Source of the DNA: Rhizophagus clarus | Lineage: Eukaryota; Glomeromycota; Glomeromycetes; Glomerales; Glomeraceae | NCBI GenBank assembly: GCA_015698045.1 | Contig: BLAL01000062.1 | Coordinates: 372,001 to 436,000 of the forward strand | Length of the DNA: 64,000 nucleotides | Direction: 5' to 3' | Shown: positions 48,675 through 63,211 of the stretch, piece after piece | How the letters are laid out: the number at the start of each line of letters is the position of its first letter | Position numbering within the stretch: position 1 is the first letter of the stretch | Notes under the pieces: generated by a model | What the model was told of the DNA's origin: nothing | The model's database searches: none | What the model saw: the letters and a program-made list of their open reading frames with translations, nothing else | Position numbers and translations under genes: made by a program

Positions 48675-49197
48675 AAATGACCAAGCAGTACGTTAGTTTT
48701 CAGGGCACTAGTCTTTACAACAAAGAAAGTGACGAGAACAGTTCTGTCTTTACTTCAATAACTTACCTCAAGATAGTAATTGTTGGCAACTATGGGATTA
48801 TAACAAACCTTCAACTATATTCACTCATTATCCGATTAAAGCTTTTAAGCATTTCAATTCTGGAGAGAAATCTCAAATTGTGACGTACTTCAAAAAATAT
48901 CAGGATGTAGAACTTTGTCATAAGATGACTTTCAATTTCAATTATAATAGTACAGACCACTCTTTTCCATGGTGTGCTTCTCCTATTTCCTTCCAGAACA
49001 AAAATAAAAAGTCTATGAAGGATTCTAATAAGCAGAGTTTTAGTTCTCCTAAAGCTCGTTCTACTAATTCTAAACCTTTCAAGGATCAAGCGAAGTCTTC
49101 CAAAAAGTCAAAGAACAAGAAGAAAAAAAAGTCTTTAGGCAAGAAGTCTAATGATAAAATATATATTGTTAAACTATTGCTAGCTTTAATTTCTTAA
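48675..49197 (+). pseudogene. Decayed gag-like repeated ORF, copy 2, 3' part
   Basis: Resumes right of the CACTA-like element. An open frame from 48880 carries DHSFPWCASPISFQNKNKKS and a long Lys/Ser-rich tail ending KLLLALIS, comparable with the ISWCYSTPNFQNLRKS and basic tail of copy 1. Frames are shifted relative to the middle part. Confidence 0.45.
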
Positions 49198-49599
49198 TCT
49201 TTATTTTAGTAGATAGCGTTATCCTTTTTTTTTTTATTTTCTTTTTTGGTTTGTTTGTTTGAGTAATATTACTAAGCAATGGATTACTTATAGAGGTTTT
49301 GTTGAAACTAAGATGTTGATGCTTCTTGGTGGAAGTGATTATAATTTATACTTCAAGATGGGGAGCTATAAGTTGTTTTTTTGCAAGACCACGTTGTTTG
49401 TTTTAGCTTGTCTTTAACTTCTAATGGAAGTAGTTATGATAATTTATTTTGGACTTATCAGTGTAATTCCTCTAGTTTGATTATCTACCACTACTTATTT
49501 AGACTTGTTCTTTGGACTAATTGAATTTTGTTATACTAATGTATTTCAATTATTCTTTGTTTTGTTATAATAAAAATAAAAATAAAAATAAAAAACCTA

Positions 49600-50620
49600 T
49601 AATATAGAAAATAAAGTATTATTTATTTATTGAAATATTATAAAACTTTGTATATTATAATATTTCAAAATATTTTAAAAAGTTACAAAATATTATATTT
49701 ATATAAACCTGCAGTAGGCCTAAAAATTTATGAAATATTATGTTATAAAATCTTGTGTATTGTAAAATTACAGAATATTATAAATCATAAAATTATAAAG
49801 ATTTACATATTATAATATTTTAAAATATTTTAAAAAGTTACAAAATATTATACTTACATAACTTATAATAGATCTGAAAACTTACAAAATATTATGATAT
49901 GTAAATTTGTGTAATTTTTCATATTATAAAATTTTCTGATAATATAAAAATACCAGAACTATCAGTTTTAGTATTTTTTAACTTTTTATATATATAAATG
50001 CTAAAATTGACTTTTTTATGTTTATATTTATAAAAATACCAAAACTAATTATTTCAATATTTTTTTGCTTTTTTACCCAATCATTAGGAAATTTTATAGT
50101 GCAAAAAGTTGCGCAAGATTACACATCGTAATATTTTATAAGTTTTCAGACCCGCCGCAAGTTTGCAGAAGAGTGATATTTCGTAACTTTTTAAAATATT
50201 TTGAAATATTATGATATGCAAAGTTTCATAATTTTATGGTTCGTAATATTCTGTAATTTTACGCATTCGCAATATTTTGTAATTTTACATAATATTTCGT
50301 AAGTTTTCAGACCTGCCGCAAGTTTGCATAAGTGTAATATTTTGTAACTTTTTAAAATATTTCAAAATATTATGATATGCAAAGTTTCGTAATTTTACAG
50401 TTTGTAATATTGTGTAATTTTATTGCGTAATATTTCGCAACTTTTTAAAATATTTTGAAATATTATGATATACAAAATTTTGTAATTTTACGGTTTGTAA
50501 TATTTTGTAATTTTATTGCGTAATATTTTGCAACTTTTTAAAATATTTTGACGATTCATAATTTTACATAAATATTTTGTAATGTTTCAAAATTCATTTT
50601 TGTACTATAAGTTTATATAA
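49600..50620. repeat. Large imperfect inverted repeat rich in AAAATATTTTGAAATATT
   Basis: Left half (for example CCTGCAGTAGGCCTAAAAAT) is mirrored in the right half (TTTTCAGACCTGCCGCAAGT). Words TTTTTAAAATATTTTGAAAT and TTTGTAATTTTAC recur. It resembles the 60-bp satellites at 33.6 and 54.0 kb. No gene. Confidence 0.5.
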
Positions 50621-50639
50621 TGTATATTTATTAGATATA

Positions 50640-51296
50640 ATATGAATTAAGGGTAAAGTGTATCTACGTCACAACATATATATGATTTTAGACTAAAAAA
50701 TGTAGATCATCACGTGACCTAAAATGAGCAAAATTTATGATTTCTCGCAAACTACCATATGAATTTTATTAAATACACATTTAAAAAGAGTATAAACATG
50801 CGCTTTAAAGTGTTTAACCATTTGCTATTAGTCTTTTTGAATGTATTTAGACTTTTAAAATCAAATATGACTAATAATAAAAAAATAAAATGGTATTAAT
50901 AAAAAATTTTATTTGAATAAGTAAATGCACAATGATTTTTTGACATAAATATTCTTTTTTATTATACTATTAACTTGTAAGGTTTCATAAGTTTAAAGTT
51001 AATTTGAAGATATATTCTCTAGATGATTCGCAACTTACCATAGGAGATTCGCAACTTAATGACGACTTTATAGTGTAATATTTCATTATAAGCCTTATTT
51101 GTATTATACTTTACTAAAGTTTATTTGAAAGACAGAAACTCTAGCTTTCTAAAGAATACTTTTAAACAGTTTTTCATAAAATATTGAGTGAGTTTTCCTT
51201 GTAGCGAAGTAAAAAAAAAATGATTTTTATTTTTATTCATATGATCAGCCATGTCGATCCTTTTACCCCTTAAATTATAAAAAATTACAAGTATTT
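50640..51296. other. A+T-rich spacer
   Basis: No coding signal, RNA gene or clear repeat was seen in this stretch. Confidence 0.4.
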
Positions 51297-51451
51297 GGGG
51301 TCTTTGCAATAGAAAGGTACAAAACTCAAAAAAATTTTTAAATTTACTTTATATGCTAATTATGTTTTTTATACTAAAATAAGTGTAAATTTAATATTAA
51401 TTAAATTTTTATTTTTTTTTGAGTTTCATATCTTTCTATTGCAAAGACCCC
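51297..51451. mobile_element. 155-bp MITE, copy 2 (inverted)
   Basis: Same ends and length as the element at 31824-31978 but with the interior in reverse orientation. Flanked by ATTT on both sides (51293-51296 and 51452-51455). Confidence 0.85.
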
Positions 51452-51499
51452 ATTTATTACTATATACAGAATATATAAAAGGAAAGAGTAATGATACAA

Positions 51500-52020
51500 T
51501 TAGATGTAAAAAGATGAGAAACAGCTATAGTAATGTTGGTATTAGATATAAAGATAAAAGAAATATTGTTAGTATTGTTAGTGTTGTTAATATTAGAGTA
51601 AAAAGAGTTAAAGAAACAGTAGAAACATGGATATTATCGTTAGTATTAAAGTAAAAGTAAAAAGGAATAAAGGAAATATGGATATTATTGTTAGTATTAC
51701 AACACAAAGTAACAGAGATAAAAAGAAACGAAAATAATTAGTATTAATAAACAAATATTTCTATACTTGCAAAGAATAAACTAAAAATAAAAGAAAGAGG
51801 AGACAAAATAAAAAATAAACATGTTGTTAGTATTAAGTAAAAGGAGTAAAAAAAACATAATTAGTATTGTTAGTATCAATCGTTAGTATTAAAGTACAAG
51901 TAAAAAGAAATAAAGGAAACATGTATATTATTGTCAGTATTATGATACAAAGTAAAAAAGAAGTAAAAAATAATGAAATAATTATTATTAATAAACAAAT
52001 ATTTCTATACCTGCAAAACA
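51500..52020. repeat. TTAGTATTA-type simple repeat block
   Basis: Irregular purine-rich repeats with GTTAGTATT words. Its first 100 bp resemble the inverse of 39740-39870 (for example AGCTATAGTAATGTTGGTAT). Not coding. Confidence 0.5.
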
Positions 52021-52973
52021 ATAAATTATGAAATATATGTAAATATTCTGTATATAATTAAAAAATATTGAACAAAAGGATAAAGAAATAATAAAAAGAA
52101 GAGAAAAATATTGAACAAAAAAATAAAGAAATAAAGAGACAAAAAATAAATAGGACAAAAAACACGTGCAGATTAAATCACATGCAAGGATCAGCCTAAT
52201 TTTAATTGGCCAGAAAATACGATACTGTATGCATAATCATATCATGCAGATTTATTTATTTAATTATCAACAATGCGGGCGTAACATAAATAAAATCGTG
52301 ACTGAAACTTGTGTTCAATTTGTGTTCAATTTGTGTTAATAATTCTGGTAAAAAATTATTAATTATGGCCAAATTTCGTTAAATTTGTTAAATTTGTGTT
52401 GAATTTGTGTTGAATTTGTGTTGCGTAATTTTTTATTTATCACAAGGGATAATATTTAGTAATTGCATGTACGATGTACAAGATTTTTTTTATGATTTTT
52501 TAAGAAATGTATGCAAAATATTTAATCAGAATATAACTATTTTTAATTAAATTGATTAAAAAAAATTAATTTTTTTAAGAAATATATGCGAAATATTTAA
52601 AATTCAATAAAATGTGCTAATAATAAATTGTTTTATTTTTAAATATGATATATTGATATTTATATTTAAAACAATTAAACATGTACATGATTTTCAATTA
52701 TTTTTAATTGAAATGAAACTGAAATCAAACTAAGATTTTTTCATTTTTTGATTTAATCATGATATTTATATTTAGATAATCCATATCCGCATGAGATTTA
52801 ATTAATATGTTTAATGATGAAAAGTGTAATAAATTAAATTTTAATTGAAACGAGAAATAAAATCAAACCAAAGAGGTATTATTCAAATTTTATTTAAAGT
52901 GACATTTTACGACTTTCTTTCAAATTTTTACTCATCCCAAAATCAAATTATAAAAATCAAATCTAAACTAATA

Positions 52974-53443
52974 ATGCCTTGCCACACACATTCACGTTAT
53001 TCCCACTATAACGTTTATTGGAACTGGGCTATGATGGATGAACTTGTTGACATATGTCAAGACAGAAACCGTGCCTACCACAATATTAATGGTAGAAGCC
53101 GCTATGATTTTTGGGACTCTGTTGCCAATAGGTTCATATGACTAATATCTATAATTTCTTTAAGAAAGAATTTAAATTCAAATTAACCAATCCATTTAAT
53201 TGAATCAGAATAAATATAATATTTTGAACAAGGGTTTCTGGGTAACAGTGCAGCCAAAAGTGGAAAAACCTCGTCAGGGATTACCATGTAAGTAAATAAA
53301 TAAAATTACATTCATATAAATTAAATGTATTTATCAAATATTCAAACTGATTTTGATATTTAAAACTATGTCCTTTATCGTAATGGAAACCCTAGGTGGC
53401 GGCTGTGAACGTGTATTGGCTAAAGATATTATTGCGAATTTAG
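52974..53443 (+). pseudogene. Second SANT/Myb-like copy, probably broken
   Basis: Exons 52974-53131, 53254-53287 and 53396-53443 can be joined in phase (79 residues). The pieces WNWAMMDELVDICQDRNRAY, RSRYDFWDSVAN and QKWKNLVRDYH line up with the 46301-46908 protein, but about 15 residues before KWKN are lacking and the downstream Trp-rich part ends early. It is probably a decayed relative; a short functional protein is less likely. Confidence 0.4.
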
Positions 53444-53959
53444 AACGAGATACTATAATAAAATTTATAATTAATATTTACGTTCATGTTTAAATTTGAT
53501 AAACTTGATCAATTTTAGTCACGCGTGATGATTGTAGGAGAAGGAGAAACTTACTTACGTATCGTAAAAGATAATTATTTTTATTTTTTTATTATTTATT
53601 AAGTGAGTAGCTAGGTTCAGTCTGTACCAAATATCAGCTGGAGACTTATGTTTTTTTTGGGCTGTGACTGATACTGATGTTCACGCTATACAGCCTGGGT
53701 ACTATTTTATAAAATAGTAGCAAACAAGTATCAAATGTGTATTTTTTTATTAAGTTATAATAAAAATTAGAATTTACTTTAATTTTAACATAAAAATTGT
53801 AAATAATAAAAAATTCGTAAATAAAAATAAATTTGTTTTCCCAAACTTAAAAAAAGGTGTTTATATAAAAGAAAAGGTGTTTATATTATTTTTGATTATT
53901 TAATAGTATCACATGCCCCTTGTATATGTTCTACTACATACGCAGCTTTAACGATCGAA

Positions 53960-54305
53960 TAGTAATATTAAATTTTCAAAATATTTCAACTGTAATATTA
54001 CGCAGATTTACAGTCTCGTAAAATTTTGAAATATTTTAACCGTAATATTACGCAGGTTTACAGTCTCGTAAATTTTTGAAATATTTCAACCGTAATATTT
54101 CGCAGGTTTACAGTTTCATAAATTTGCAGAATATTTTGATCGTAATATTGTGTAAATCTTACGATATTGAAAACTTGCGTAATATTTTGACTGTAATATC
54201 ACATAAATTTTTTGAAATTGTAAACTTATGTAATATTTCAAAATTTTTTGAAATATTATGCCATAAACTTTCGTAAACTTACAAAATTGTAAACTTACGC
54301 AATTT
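53960..54305. repeat. Satellite, about 60-bp unit, related to 33.6 kb
   Basis: Units of the type AAATATTTCAACCGTAATAT then CGCAGGTTTACAGTCTCGTA repeat five to six times, with higher G+C than the 33.6-kb version. Confidence 0.65.
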
Positions 54306-54309
54306 TTTG

Positions 54310-57300
54310 CCCTATAAAATTTTCTGATGAAGTTTTGTTTTTATTAAATTTAAGTCAAAGATTAAAGTAATTTATTTATATAAAATTTTTAATTTGCTAA
54401 AAATAAAATGATTTACATTATATTTTAAAAATTATAGGCTGAATATAAATTGAACTGAATTTTTATATTATAAATCTGAACTAAAGATAGATTAGTATAA
54501 AATTTATATTTAAAGTTTAAATTAAATTCAGATTGGTATATAATATTAATTCTATTAATTTTTATTAGTCCTATTGACTTGGTCTATCAATCTTATCAAT
54601 TTAATTGGTTTAACTTTATTAATCTAATAGTCAAATCAAACCAAACTGAACTATAACTCAAAAACTTTTAAGTTAAACCAAGTTGATTCTCATTAATCCA
54701 GTTCAATTCAGTTTAGTTTGACTTATATTTAATAATACTAAATATCTTTATAATAACTTTATAAATCTTATAATAAATTAGAATATTTTTTTTTTTTTTT
54801 TTTTAATTTAAAGATTATGATAATCAGAATATAATATTTATATAAAAATTTTTTTATAATAATTATTATAATTTTGTAAATTAAAATTCAATTATATATC
54901 AGTATACATAATGATAATATTAATTTTAAAATTTTCTCAAATTTTTTATTTTATTTTTATTTTTATTTTTATTTTTATTTTTGTAATAAATATTTATAAA
55001 ATTTTATAAATCAAAACTTTATGAAAAAGAAAATAATGAATCCAAAATAAATTTGGCTTATATTCTATTATAAGTATTAATAGTAATCTTTATAAATTAA
55101 AATTTTATAAAAAAGAAAATAACAAATTTAAAATAAATTTAACTTATTTTTTACCTTTTTTTTTAACTTATTTTATTATTAATTTAATTTTAATTCCTAA
55201 TAATTTATTTGATTAGTTTTAAAATGTAATTACCTTTCTAAATATAAAGTAATTTTATTTAGTATTATTATATTAAATTATAAACTTAAAAAAAAAAAAA
55301 AAGAAAGAAATTTAAAAATAATTATAAAATTTTTAATAAGAATATAATTACAATTACTAAAATTTTTATTTATCACCGTTTTTAAAAATATGTGAAATTG
55401 TACAATGTAATACAAAATGATTTTTGTGATACCTGCGATTTTTATATTTATCTTGCGATTTTACATATTTAGCTTGTGATTAAGAAGTGATTTTTCTTTG
55501 ATTATGAAATTTTATAACTTAAAGTTACTAATTCTAAATAAAATTCTATTTATATCTTATAAAAAAGTGTGTGAACTCTTCAAATACTTTTTTTGAACTC
55601 TTGCGAACTCCAAAATTTTTCTGTCTATTTTTCATGAATTTCATGTTCATGTGATCAACAAATAATAAAAACTCAAAATTTGATTGGATTTTTGCAAAAT
55701 CATGCACAATAGTTGTACTACTCCATGATTTACATGGGCTCACATATTTTTGAAAACCGTAATAAATATAAAATATAAATTATGTTTTATATTTAAAATT
55801 ACTGAATAATTATTTAATTGTATAAATTACTAATTAAATCACTGATTAAATCATTAATTAATTTGGTGATAAAAATATTAAAATTTTTAATATTACTGAT
55901 TCAATGAAATTTAAATTATTAAGCAATAAGAATCAATTAATTATTAATAAATTTAAAAAAGTTTTAAATAGATAAAGTTTTAAATTGTATAAAATTTGAT
56001 AAAAAAAATTAAATCATATAAAAGAAAATTTTAATCAATAAAAATGATAGAGTAAAACAAGTTATATATTTTTATTGGTTTATTTTACAAAATTTATTAA
56101 GAAATTTAGTTAGATGATATTAATATTTAAAAATTGATAATTTTAATATGAAGTGATAATAGTAAAAACATAAAAATTTAGATTTATTCTCGTGGAATTT
56201 TTATGGATTTTGCAAAAATTCTATGGAAAACTGTAAAAATATAGTAAAAAAAATATATAATAATTAATAAAGTAGTTATACAATATAAATTGTTGCATAT
56301 TTAAAATTTCAGATTATATGGTTTATAGATGATAGCTATTATAAATCAGATAATAAATTTATTTTTTTTATTTAGTAATTGGTTGATATTAATAGTTTTA
56401 GTTTTAAAAAATGTTTAGAATTTATAGTAATTTTTTTTTGGTTAAATCTTACTTATATATATATATTTTCTAAAAATTCTATACTAATATCCTACATATA
56501 CAATTTGAAATAACTTATATAGATTTGCATAATATAAATAATACCATATCCGCCAATTTGCAGAATTTGCCAATCATCAGTTGTGTGGTGCAGTACTGAT
56601 TAAAATTGATCAAAACTGTTCTCATATAAGAAAAAATAATCAAAAAATATAAAAAATAAGTAAAATAACCTTTTAAGATCCCTCCCAAAAAATTTACCTC
56701 TTTTAATCTGAATCCAGTAGAAGAAATTTCTAAAAAAAAAAGAAAAAAAATATTATAAAGTTAGTCCATTAAAAAAAAGAAACAAAATTTCAGAATATTT
56801 AACAATTTAACGAAAAAAAATTAATTTAAAAATAATTAATAACAAATATCAAATAGATTTTAATAAAAAACTATTCAATACATAATTTAAATTTGTTAAA
56901 ATATCATTATTAACACAGAGCTATTTATTTATTTAAAGATTTTTTTGAATAATTTTGCTGTTTATACAAGATTTTTTTATAAACTATAAAAAAAAAAATA
57001 AAAAAAAATAGCTGCAAGTTGTATACAATGTAAAATAACTACTGGTATACTTGCAAAAATTCTCAACTTACTTTGGTGGGAAAGTTGATGAGAAGTTGAT
57101 AAGGAGTTCAATAGGAAGTTCACGAAAGAAAAAAATTTTTTAACGCTACTTTGTTGAAGTAATTTCTTGATATCATGTGTCATATGATCATGTAGCACAA
57201 ATGTAACCATTTTTGTAAAACTTGTGAAATTTATTTTTTATTAAATTAACGTCAAATTCCTTAGTTTAGGTTAATTTTGTTAATTCTACCGATCGGCCCA

Positions 57301-60300
57301 TATGCAGTTAAAGTATTATAAAAATTAGTATAAGATAAACTTATCATATAAAAAATTGATTTAAAATTCAATTCAACTTAATTCATAAGAAATACTATGA
57401 TTCTGTATAGTATTTTATTTTTTTTATATATTAATTTTATTATTATACAATATGTAAAAATAATTTCAGAAAAATATTTTCATTATTATACAATAAATAA
57501 ATGTTAGTAATATATGGAAAATTTGTAAATATACCTCTTATAACATGATAAATAAGTTATTAAAAGTATATTAATAACAGATTTCATATACTTACTATCT
57601 ATCTATTAATATTTAAGCCATCCAAAAAATTATCAGAAAAATAATATTAATTAATTGAGCAACTTCAAAAAGCAAGTACTGTATTAGTTAAATATCTGAT
57701 TATCAAATTTAATAAATTTTTATTTGCTGAAACACAAAGTATATTTGATAAAGTTTTTATAGTTAAATTAAATTTTTGAAAAGAAAAAAATACATTTGTA
57801 ACACAATTTTATTAAGAAAACAAAAAATGTTTTACAGATATATTATAGGTCATTCATTTATCGGCTAAATATTAACCGGAAAAAAATTATTCTAACAACC
57901 TTTCTTCATAAATACCACATGAAAATAAGAATATTTGATTTTTTAACCTACTGGTAAAATCTTCATAAATATAATATATTTAGTTAGGAATTTTAAAGAA
58001 TGCGTTTATATTAACCTACTGATGAAAATATAATAGTATAGATATGCTAAAAAGATTATGAGCTTATTTTAATAAAGTAAAAATGTATGACCAAAAAAAC
58101 TTTCTTTTATAAAAAAAAAAATTCATTTTTTTTTTTTTTTTTTGAAAATGATAAGGTTTACGTAAAATTAAGTTTATATAAATAAAGCATAAGTTACTTA
58201 ATAATTTAATTTAATAACTAATAAATAATCATTAATAATAATTAATAATAATTAAATAATTAAATAATAATTAATATAGTTATACAAATTACGAATTAAT
58301 TTAATTTAGGATAAAAGTCGAACCTTTTTTTTTTTTAAAAAAAAAAAAAAACGTTAAATTAAATTTTTTTATCATTCTAACCATATTTTTAATTTGCTCT
58401 AAAATATTATACACAATTGTTCGAATGTGACTCAATCACAAAAAAAATAATCGACAGTGAAACAAGTAAAGTGTGATAAAAAAAAAAAAAAAAAAAAAAA
58501 AATGGGGAAATTAAAATTAAACTTCCAAGTTTAAAAACTCGATTAAAAACGGGCAATTTAACCAAAAAAAAAAAATTTTCGAGATTTTTTTTTTTTTTTT
58601 TTTGATTACTTGTTTTTTTTCTGGTTAGATATTTTGATCTGACCTAACTTGACTCTGATATTCAAAAAAAAAAACCATTCTTTTCTTACAATTTTTTTAA
58701 GGGGTTTTATCAAAAAAAAAAAGTCACCTTAATAAAATGAGCAAGTAAAATTTAGTCGATGATTACAAAGCAAGTCTATTTAAGGATATATTTATTATTC
58801 TGAATAGATTAAACAAAGATGCTAATCGTTGATCTGACTGACGTCAAAAAAAAAATCGATTAAAAAATTTTGATTTGAACAATATTTTTCGTGCAACAAA
58901 GTCTCTTCTATAATCTGCACTAGAAAACCTCATTACATCATTTAAAACATGCAGCGATAAAAAAAAAACAATGCTGTACGAGAAGTACGAGAAGATTTAT
59001 TTTAGAAAATGAGGAAACTTTATGCCGGAACGATAAATTTCCGGAAACATTGTCCTCTTTTATTAGAAAAAGGGTAAAAAAAAAAAAAAAAAAAGAAGAT
59101 ACCCTCGAATTTTAAATTTCTTCTCTTCGCGAGAAAAGAAAATTAAATTAATATCACGTAAGAAATTACACAAATCTAATAAAAGGTTAGTTTATTATAA
59201 ATTCCTATTATAGACCAAAAAATTTTCGGCTTAAAAAAATCAAGGGATGACTTTTAAAAAAGTAGAAAGATTGGAAAAAAAGGGGGTTTGAAATTGTGAA
59301 TACACGCTCATATCGGTCAATGAAGAAAAAAATAATCGGGAAATCTCAAATCCCATTGAAAAAAACATATGATCTCATAATTTCATCATTACTAAAATGT
59401 ATATGCAAGGAGTCTTTGAAAATCTTTCTTTTTTTTGTACAAAGAATTATTAATAATAAAAAAGTCAAATTTAAATTTCCCGAATTATTATGGATTAGTA
59501 ATTTATGTAAAAAAGTAAAAAGTAAAAAAAAAAATTTTTACGCAGAAAACAAAAAGATCTCGGGATTAGCATAGACTACTTCGGGGATTCTTTGTATGAT
59601 CTGCTCACATCAATGTCAAATTATTCTAAATAAGGATTACCTTTTTTTGGGGTAATAAAAAATTTATCGGGCGTTGTTCGTGAATTTTATTTTATGAATA
59701 AGTTGAATAAAGCAATTGTTTACTGAACTAACCAAGATTGTGTCTCAGGCTCTGACCAAAATATTTGTGTTGTGCAGCACAGATTGCCATCATACTCAAA
59801 ATGAAAAACACGCGTTAATTTACATAAGCTTCATCATATTCGAAGGTTAAAATTATTTTTATTATAAACAATTTGAGTATAATTAATTATACACAAAGTT
59901 TCGTTAAAATAAAATATTACAACTAAAAAATATCGAGATATATACGAGAATCAATCAATATATTGAAATAAAATAGTAAAGAACGTTATCCTTTTGGATT
60001 TGGAGTGGGATTGAAATTATTAAAAAAATTGAAAATTATTGGAATTATTGAAATTAAATTGGTTAAAAAATAAAAGAAAAATTTAAATGAATGAATTGGA
60101 GAAAACAAAAAAAAAAAAAAATTATTTTTTGTTCGCGTAAAAATTAAGGTAAAATATAATATATAATAATATATACATATTTATATATCTATTTTCGTGT
60201 ATAATCATTATTTTGTTCAATTTGCCCCACCCATAAACAACCAACAAAATGTGATAAAAAAAAAATATATAACAAAGATAAAAAAAAAAAAAAAAAATAA

Positions 60301-60417
60301 TTACAAAGAAATTTAAAAATTTACCTTTTTCCTTCCATAATTAATTAAAAGAGAGGATATTACAAGAAATGAAAAAAAAAAAAAAATAAATTTTTTATTT
60401 TTTTTTTTAAAAAAAAA
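54310..60417. other. Long A+T-rich region without supported genes
   Basis: About 6 kb of low-complexity sequence with ATTTTT repeats near 54945-54985, poly-A/T runs near 58115-58145, 58481-58502 and 58587-58604, and no frame with recognisable protein features. Short open stretches near 55.6, 57.1 and 59.4 kb are Lys/Asn/Phe-rich and look random. The part from about 58.3 kb is less repetitive and may hold 3' sequence of the gene at 60418-62167. Confidence 0.5.
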
Positions 60418-62167
60418 TTATACAGTATTCTGTGCTAATTTATTTAATTCTTTGACATGAATCTTTAATCGTTCTTGTAATTTTTTCAAGTAATCGATCA
60501 GGCTTGGCATTACTTCAACGGATATTTTGAAATCTTCACTTCGTCTCCTATTTTCACTGCTATTTTCGTTAATGTCATTGTTTTTCGCACAAAATGACAT
60601 CAATTTTTGTTTCTTAGCAGTATTTTTACTTGAAATATTAAAATCGCAATGGTTTTCTTTATCATCATCATTACTATCGTCATCGTCAAATAGTTCAAGA
60701 TTTTTGGCTTCATCACCTAAACTTTCAATGACGATTTTTTTAAATATTTTCAAATGACGTTCTGAAGGAATACGTTCAATATCAACTTCAACGCGTTTTC
60801 CTCCACTAAACGTTGTTTCATTATTTTGAGCTACATCTGCAATATCAATTATTACATCTGCTTCTTCCCAATCTTGTTTAAATATATTTCCAAGATATTT
60901 GACTTTCTTGGAATCTGTACGTAAAAATCCGTTAGTCCATTTTCTGCTTATCTTTGATTGGATCGTAGAACGAAGTTTTTCTTTTTCATCTCGAAGTACT
61001 TTCAATTCTCCTATATTAGACACAAAATCTCTTATATTGGAGATGTCCATTCTTAATGAAACTTGTGATTCCTCAACTAATGATGGGACATTCAATTCGT
61101 TCGTATTTTCTAAATCAAAGTCTTCATCTTCATCCCAAACTTCACTTGGAGTTGCTAATAAAAAAAAAAAAAATTGGTTTCGTTATTGTTACAATATATA
61201 TACATATATAAATTATAAAAAAAAAAAAAAAAAATACTTACGTTGTCGATGATAAAGACTCGGTGAATAATCTTGTACATTAATGGGAGGTAATGATTTA
61301 CATCGGGTATGTCGTTTTGGTGGAGGTTTTGATAAGGGTAAGGTGGATGTTGACTTTCCCGCAGATTTAGAAAGTGGTTCATCATATCCGGAGTCACTTT
61401 GTGCATCCCAATTTTCTTCCTCTTCCTCCTCCTCTTCTACAATTCCTGGTACGCTACGAGGATTGAATGCACCACTCGTAAATGACATCGAAGGTGAATT
61501 ATCCCAATGTTGTTGTGTGGAAGATAAATTAGGTACTGATAGTGTCTTTCGATCACGATCATTCATAGTACAAACACTGGTGACTTCGGAATACATGGAT
61601 GAAATATCATCATTATCATCATCAGTTATCTGGTCCGGAGGTATCGCTATTGGAGCGGTTTTTTGATAAATATATGATGAGGAAGATACTTTTGATCTTT
61701 TACTTTTTGAACTGAATAATTTGAATCGTTTCAAAGGACTTTTTGGTGATATAGAGGTCGTAGAAAATGAAGAGGTCGAAGAAGGTGTTGAAGGTGTTGA
61801 TACATCACAACTAGAACTATTATTATTATTATTCATAGAAGTATGAGATAATTGTATTGAATTTCTGCGTTTTTTAGACTTTGTTGGACGACCAAAAACG
61901 TAACCCATACTGGCTGCTGTTACGACCGCTCCGGAAGAAAATGCTAGCTGTTAAAAAAAAATATAATCGGTTCATTTATATATGAAATTCGATGAGTTTA
62001 AACTTGATATGAATATCATATGAATATGCAGAAGATGAAGTAGGGGTCATTTTCCTTTTTGATAATTCTCTTTTTTTTTTTTTTAAAAAAAAAAAAAAAC
62101 AGGAAAGAAAAGCGCACCCTCCCCCCTTTTTTTAACTTACCGAACTTATGGCACCTTGTGAAGACAT
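60418..62167 (-). CDS. Acidic Ser-rich protein with WDEDEDFD motif, possibly Byr4/Bfa1-like, 3 exons
   Basis: Predicted 489 residues. Exons in gene order 62167-62141, 61947-61242, 61154-60418 with normal GT-AG joins in phase. The first exon gives MSSQGAISS joined to LAFSSGAVVTAASMGYVFGR. Residues about 35-240 are Ser/Thr/Pro-rich, with poly-Asn and poly-Glu runs. Exon 3 opens PTPSEVWDEDEDFDLE, then ISNIRDFVSNIGELKVLRDE, an acidic stretch (DDDDSNDDDKEN) and a C-terminal coiled coil (SLIDYLKKLQERLKIHVKEL). The WDEDFD motif followed by a helical segment recalls the fungal Byr4/Bfa1 GAP of the septation/mitotic exit network. That name is inference; gene structure is much better supported than function. 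Confidence 0.7.
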
Positions 62168-63168
62168 AACGAAAACCTTCCTTTTTATATGTTGTTTGCA
62201 AGCTATGGGTTATTTTCTTTTTTTTCCCCCGATATTATTAAAGATAAAAAAAAACAAATAATATTAAAAACGGGAGCTTGGAAAAGATATATAAAAATAA
62301 AAATAGAGTAAAAATTCTTCGTAAAAAAGGAAAAAACAAAAAAAAGTTCATATATTTATATATATTAAATATATATATACAGTATATTTATATATATATG
62401 TATATATATAAAATAGAGGAAAAAAAAAAAAATGAAAAGATAAATATCGATGAAATTATATCAATTGGAATCAATTGATAAAAAACGATTGAGCTGTTTG
62501 ATTTTGTAGATTAAAATAACTTATTTTATTATTATTATAATTATTTAACTTATTGACTCGTTTAATTATATAAACAAGTTATTGGTTATTATTATTGATA
62601 TTTGAATATGTGATGTAACGTAAATTAATTTTCAAAATTGCGAAAAGAAATAAAATTTTTTTTTTTAATGTATATGCATGCACATGCTGCTTTCCCGAAA
62701 CATTATCAAAAGTTTCACACAACTTGGCAGGCTTACCGTGATAAGTTAACTTGGGAATTATGAAAGAGTAAACTTTTGGGATTATTAATTATTGGAAACG
62801 AAAATTTAGGAAGAAAAAGAGAAAAAAAACCCACAGCTGCAATTTGAATTATTTGTAGGAAAGGCTTGATTTTTTTTATTGTTTATTTAATTTTTACTTT
62901 TTTGAAAAAAAAAACGTTGTCGAAATAAAAAAAAATTAGGAGCAAAAAAAAAAAGCGGCAAAAAATCGAGTCGTCTATAAATATGTTTTTTTCCTGGAGC
63001 GTGCGGTAATTTTAATTGTAAGTACCGAAATGCCTAAGGGATATTTAAGGATATAATATTTAAGGAAATTATGGAACAAAAAAAAAAAAATATATATATA
63101 TATATATATATTATATAAAATAACTTACATTTAAAATATTCAACTCCCCTTAACTTTTTATTCTTTAT

Positions 63169-63211
<43 letters not shown>

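Noticed and set aside
54310..60417. A CRISPR-like or phage-like array in the repeat-rich part
   Set aside because: The repeats here are low-complexity and homopolymeric without uniform spacers, and the genome is eukaryotic.
61283..61666. 127-residue plus-strand open frame
   Set aside because: It is antisense to exon 2 of the minus-strand acidic protein, whose three exons join in phase; the plus frame has no family resemblance.
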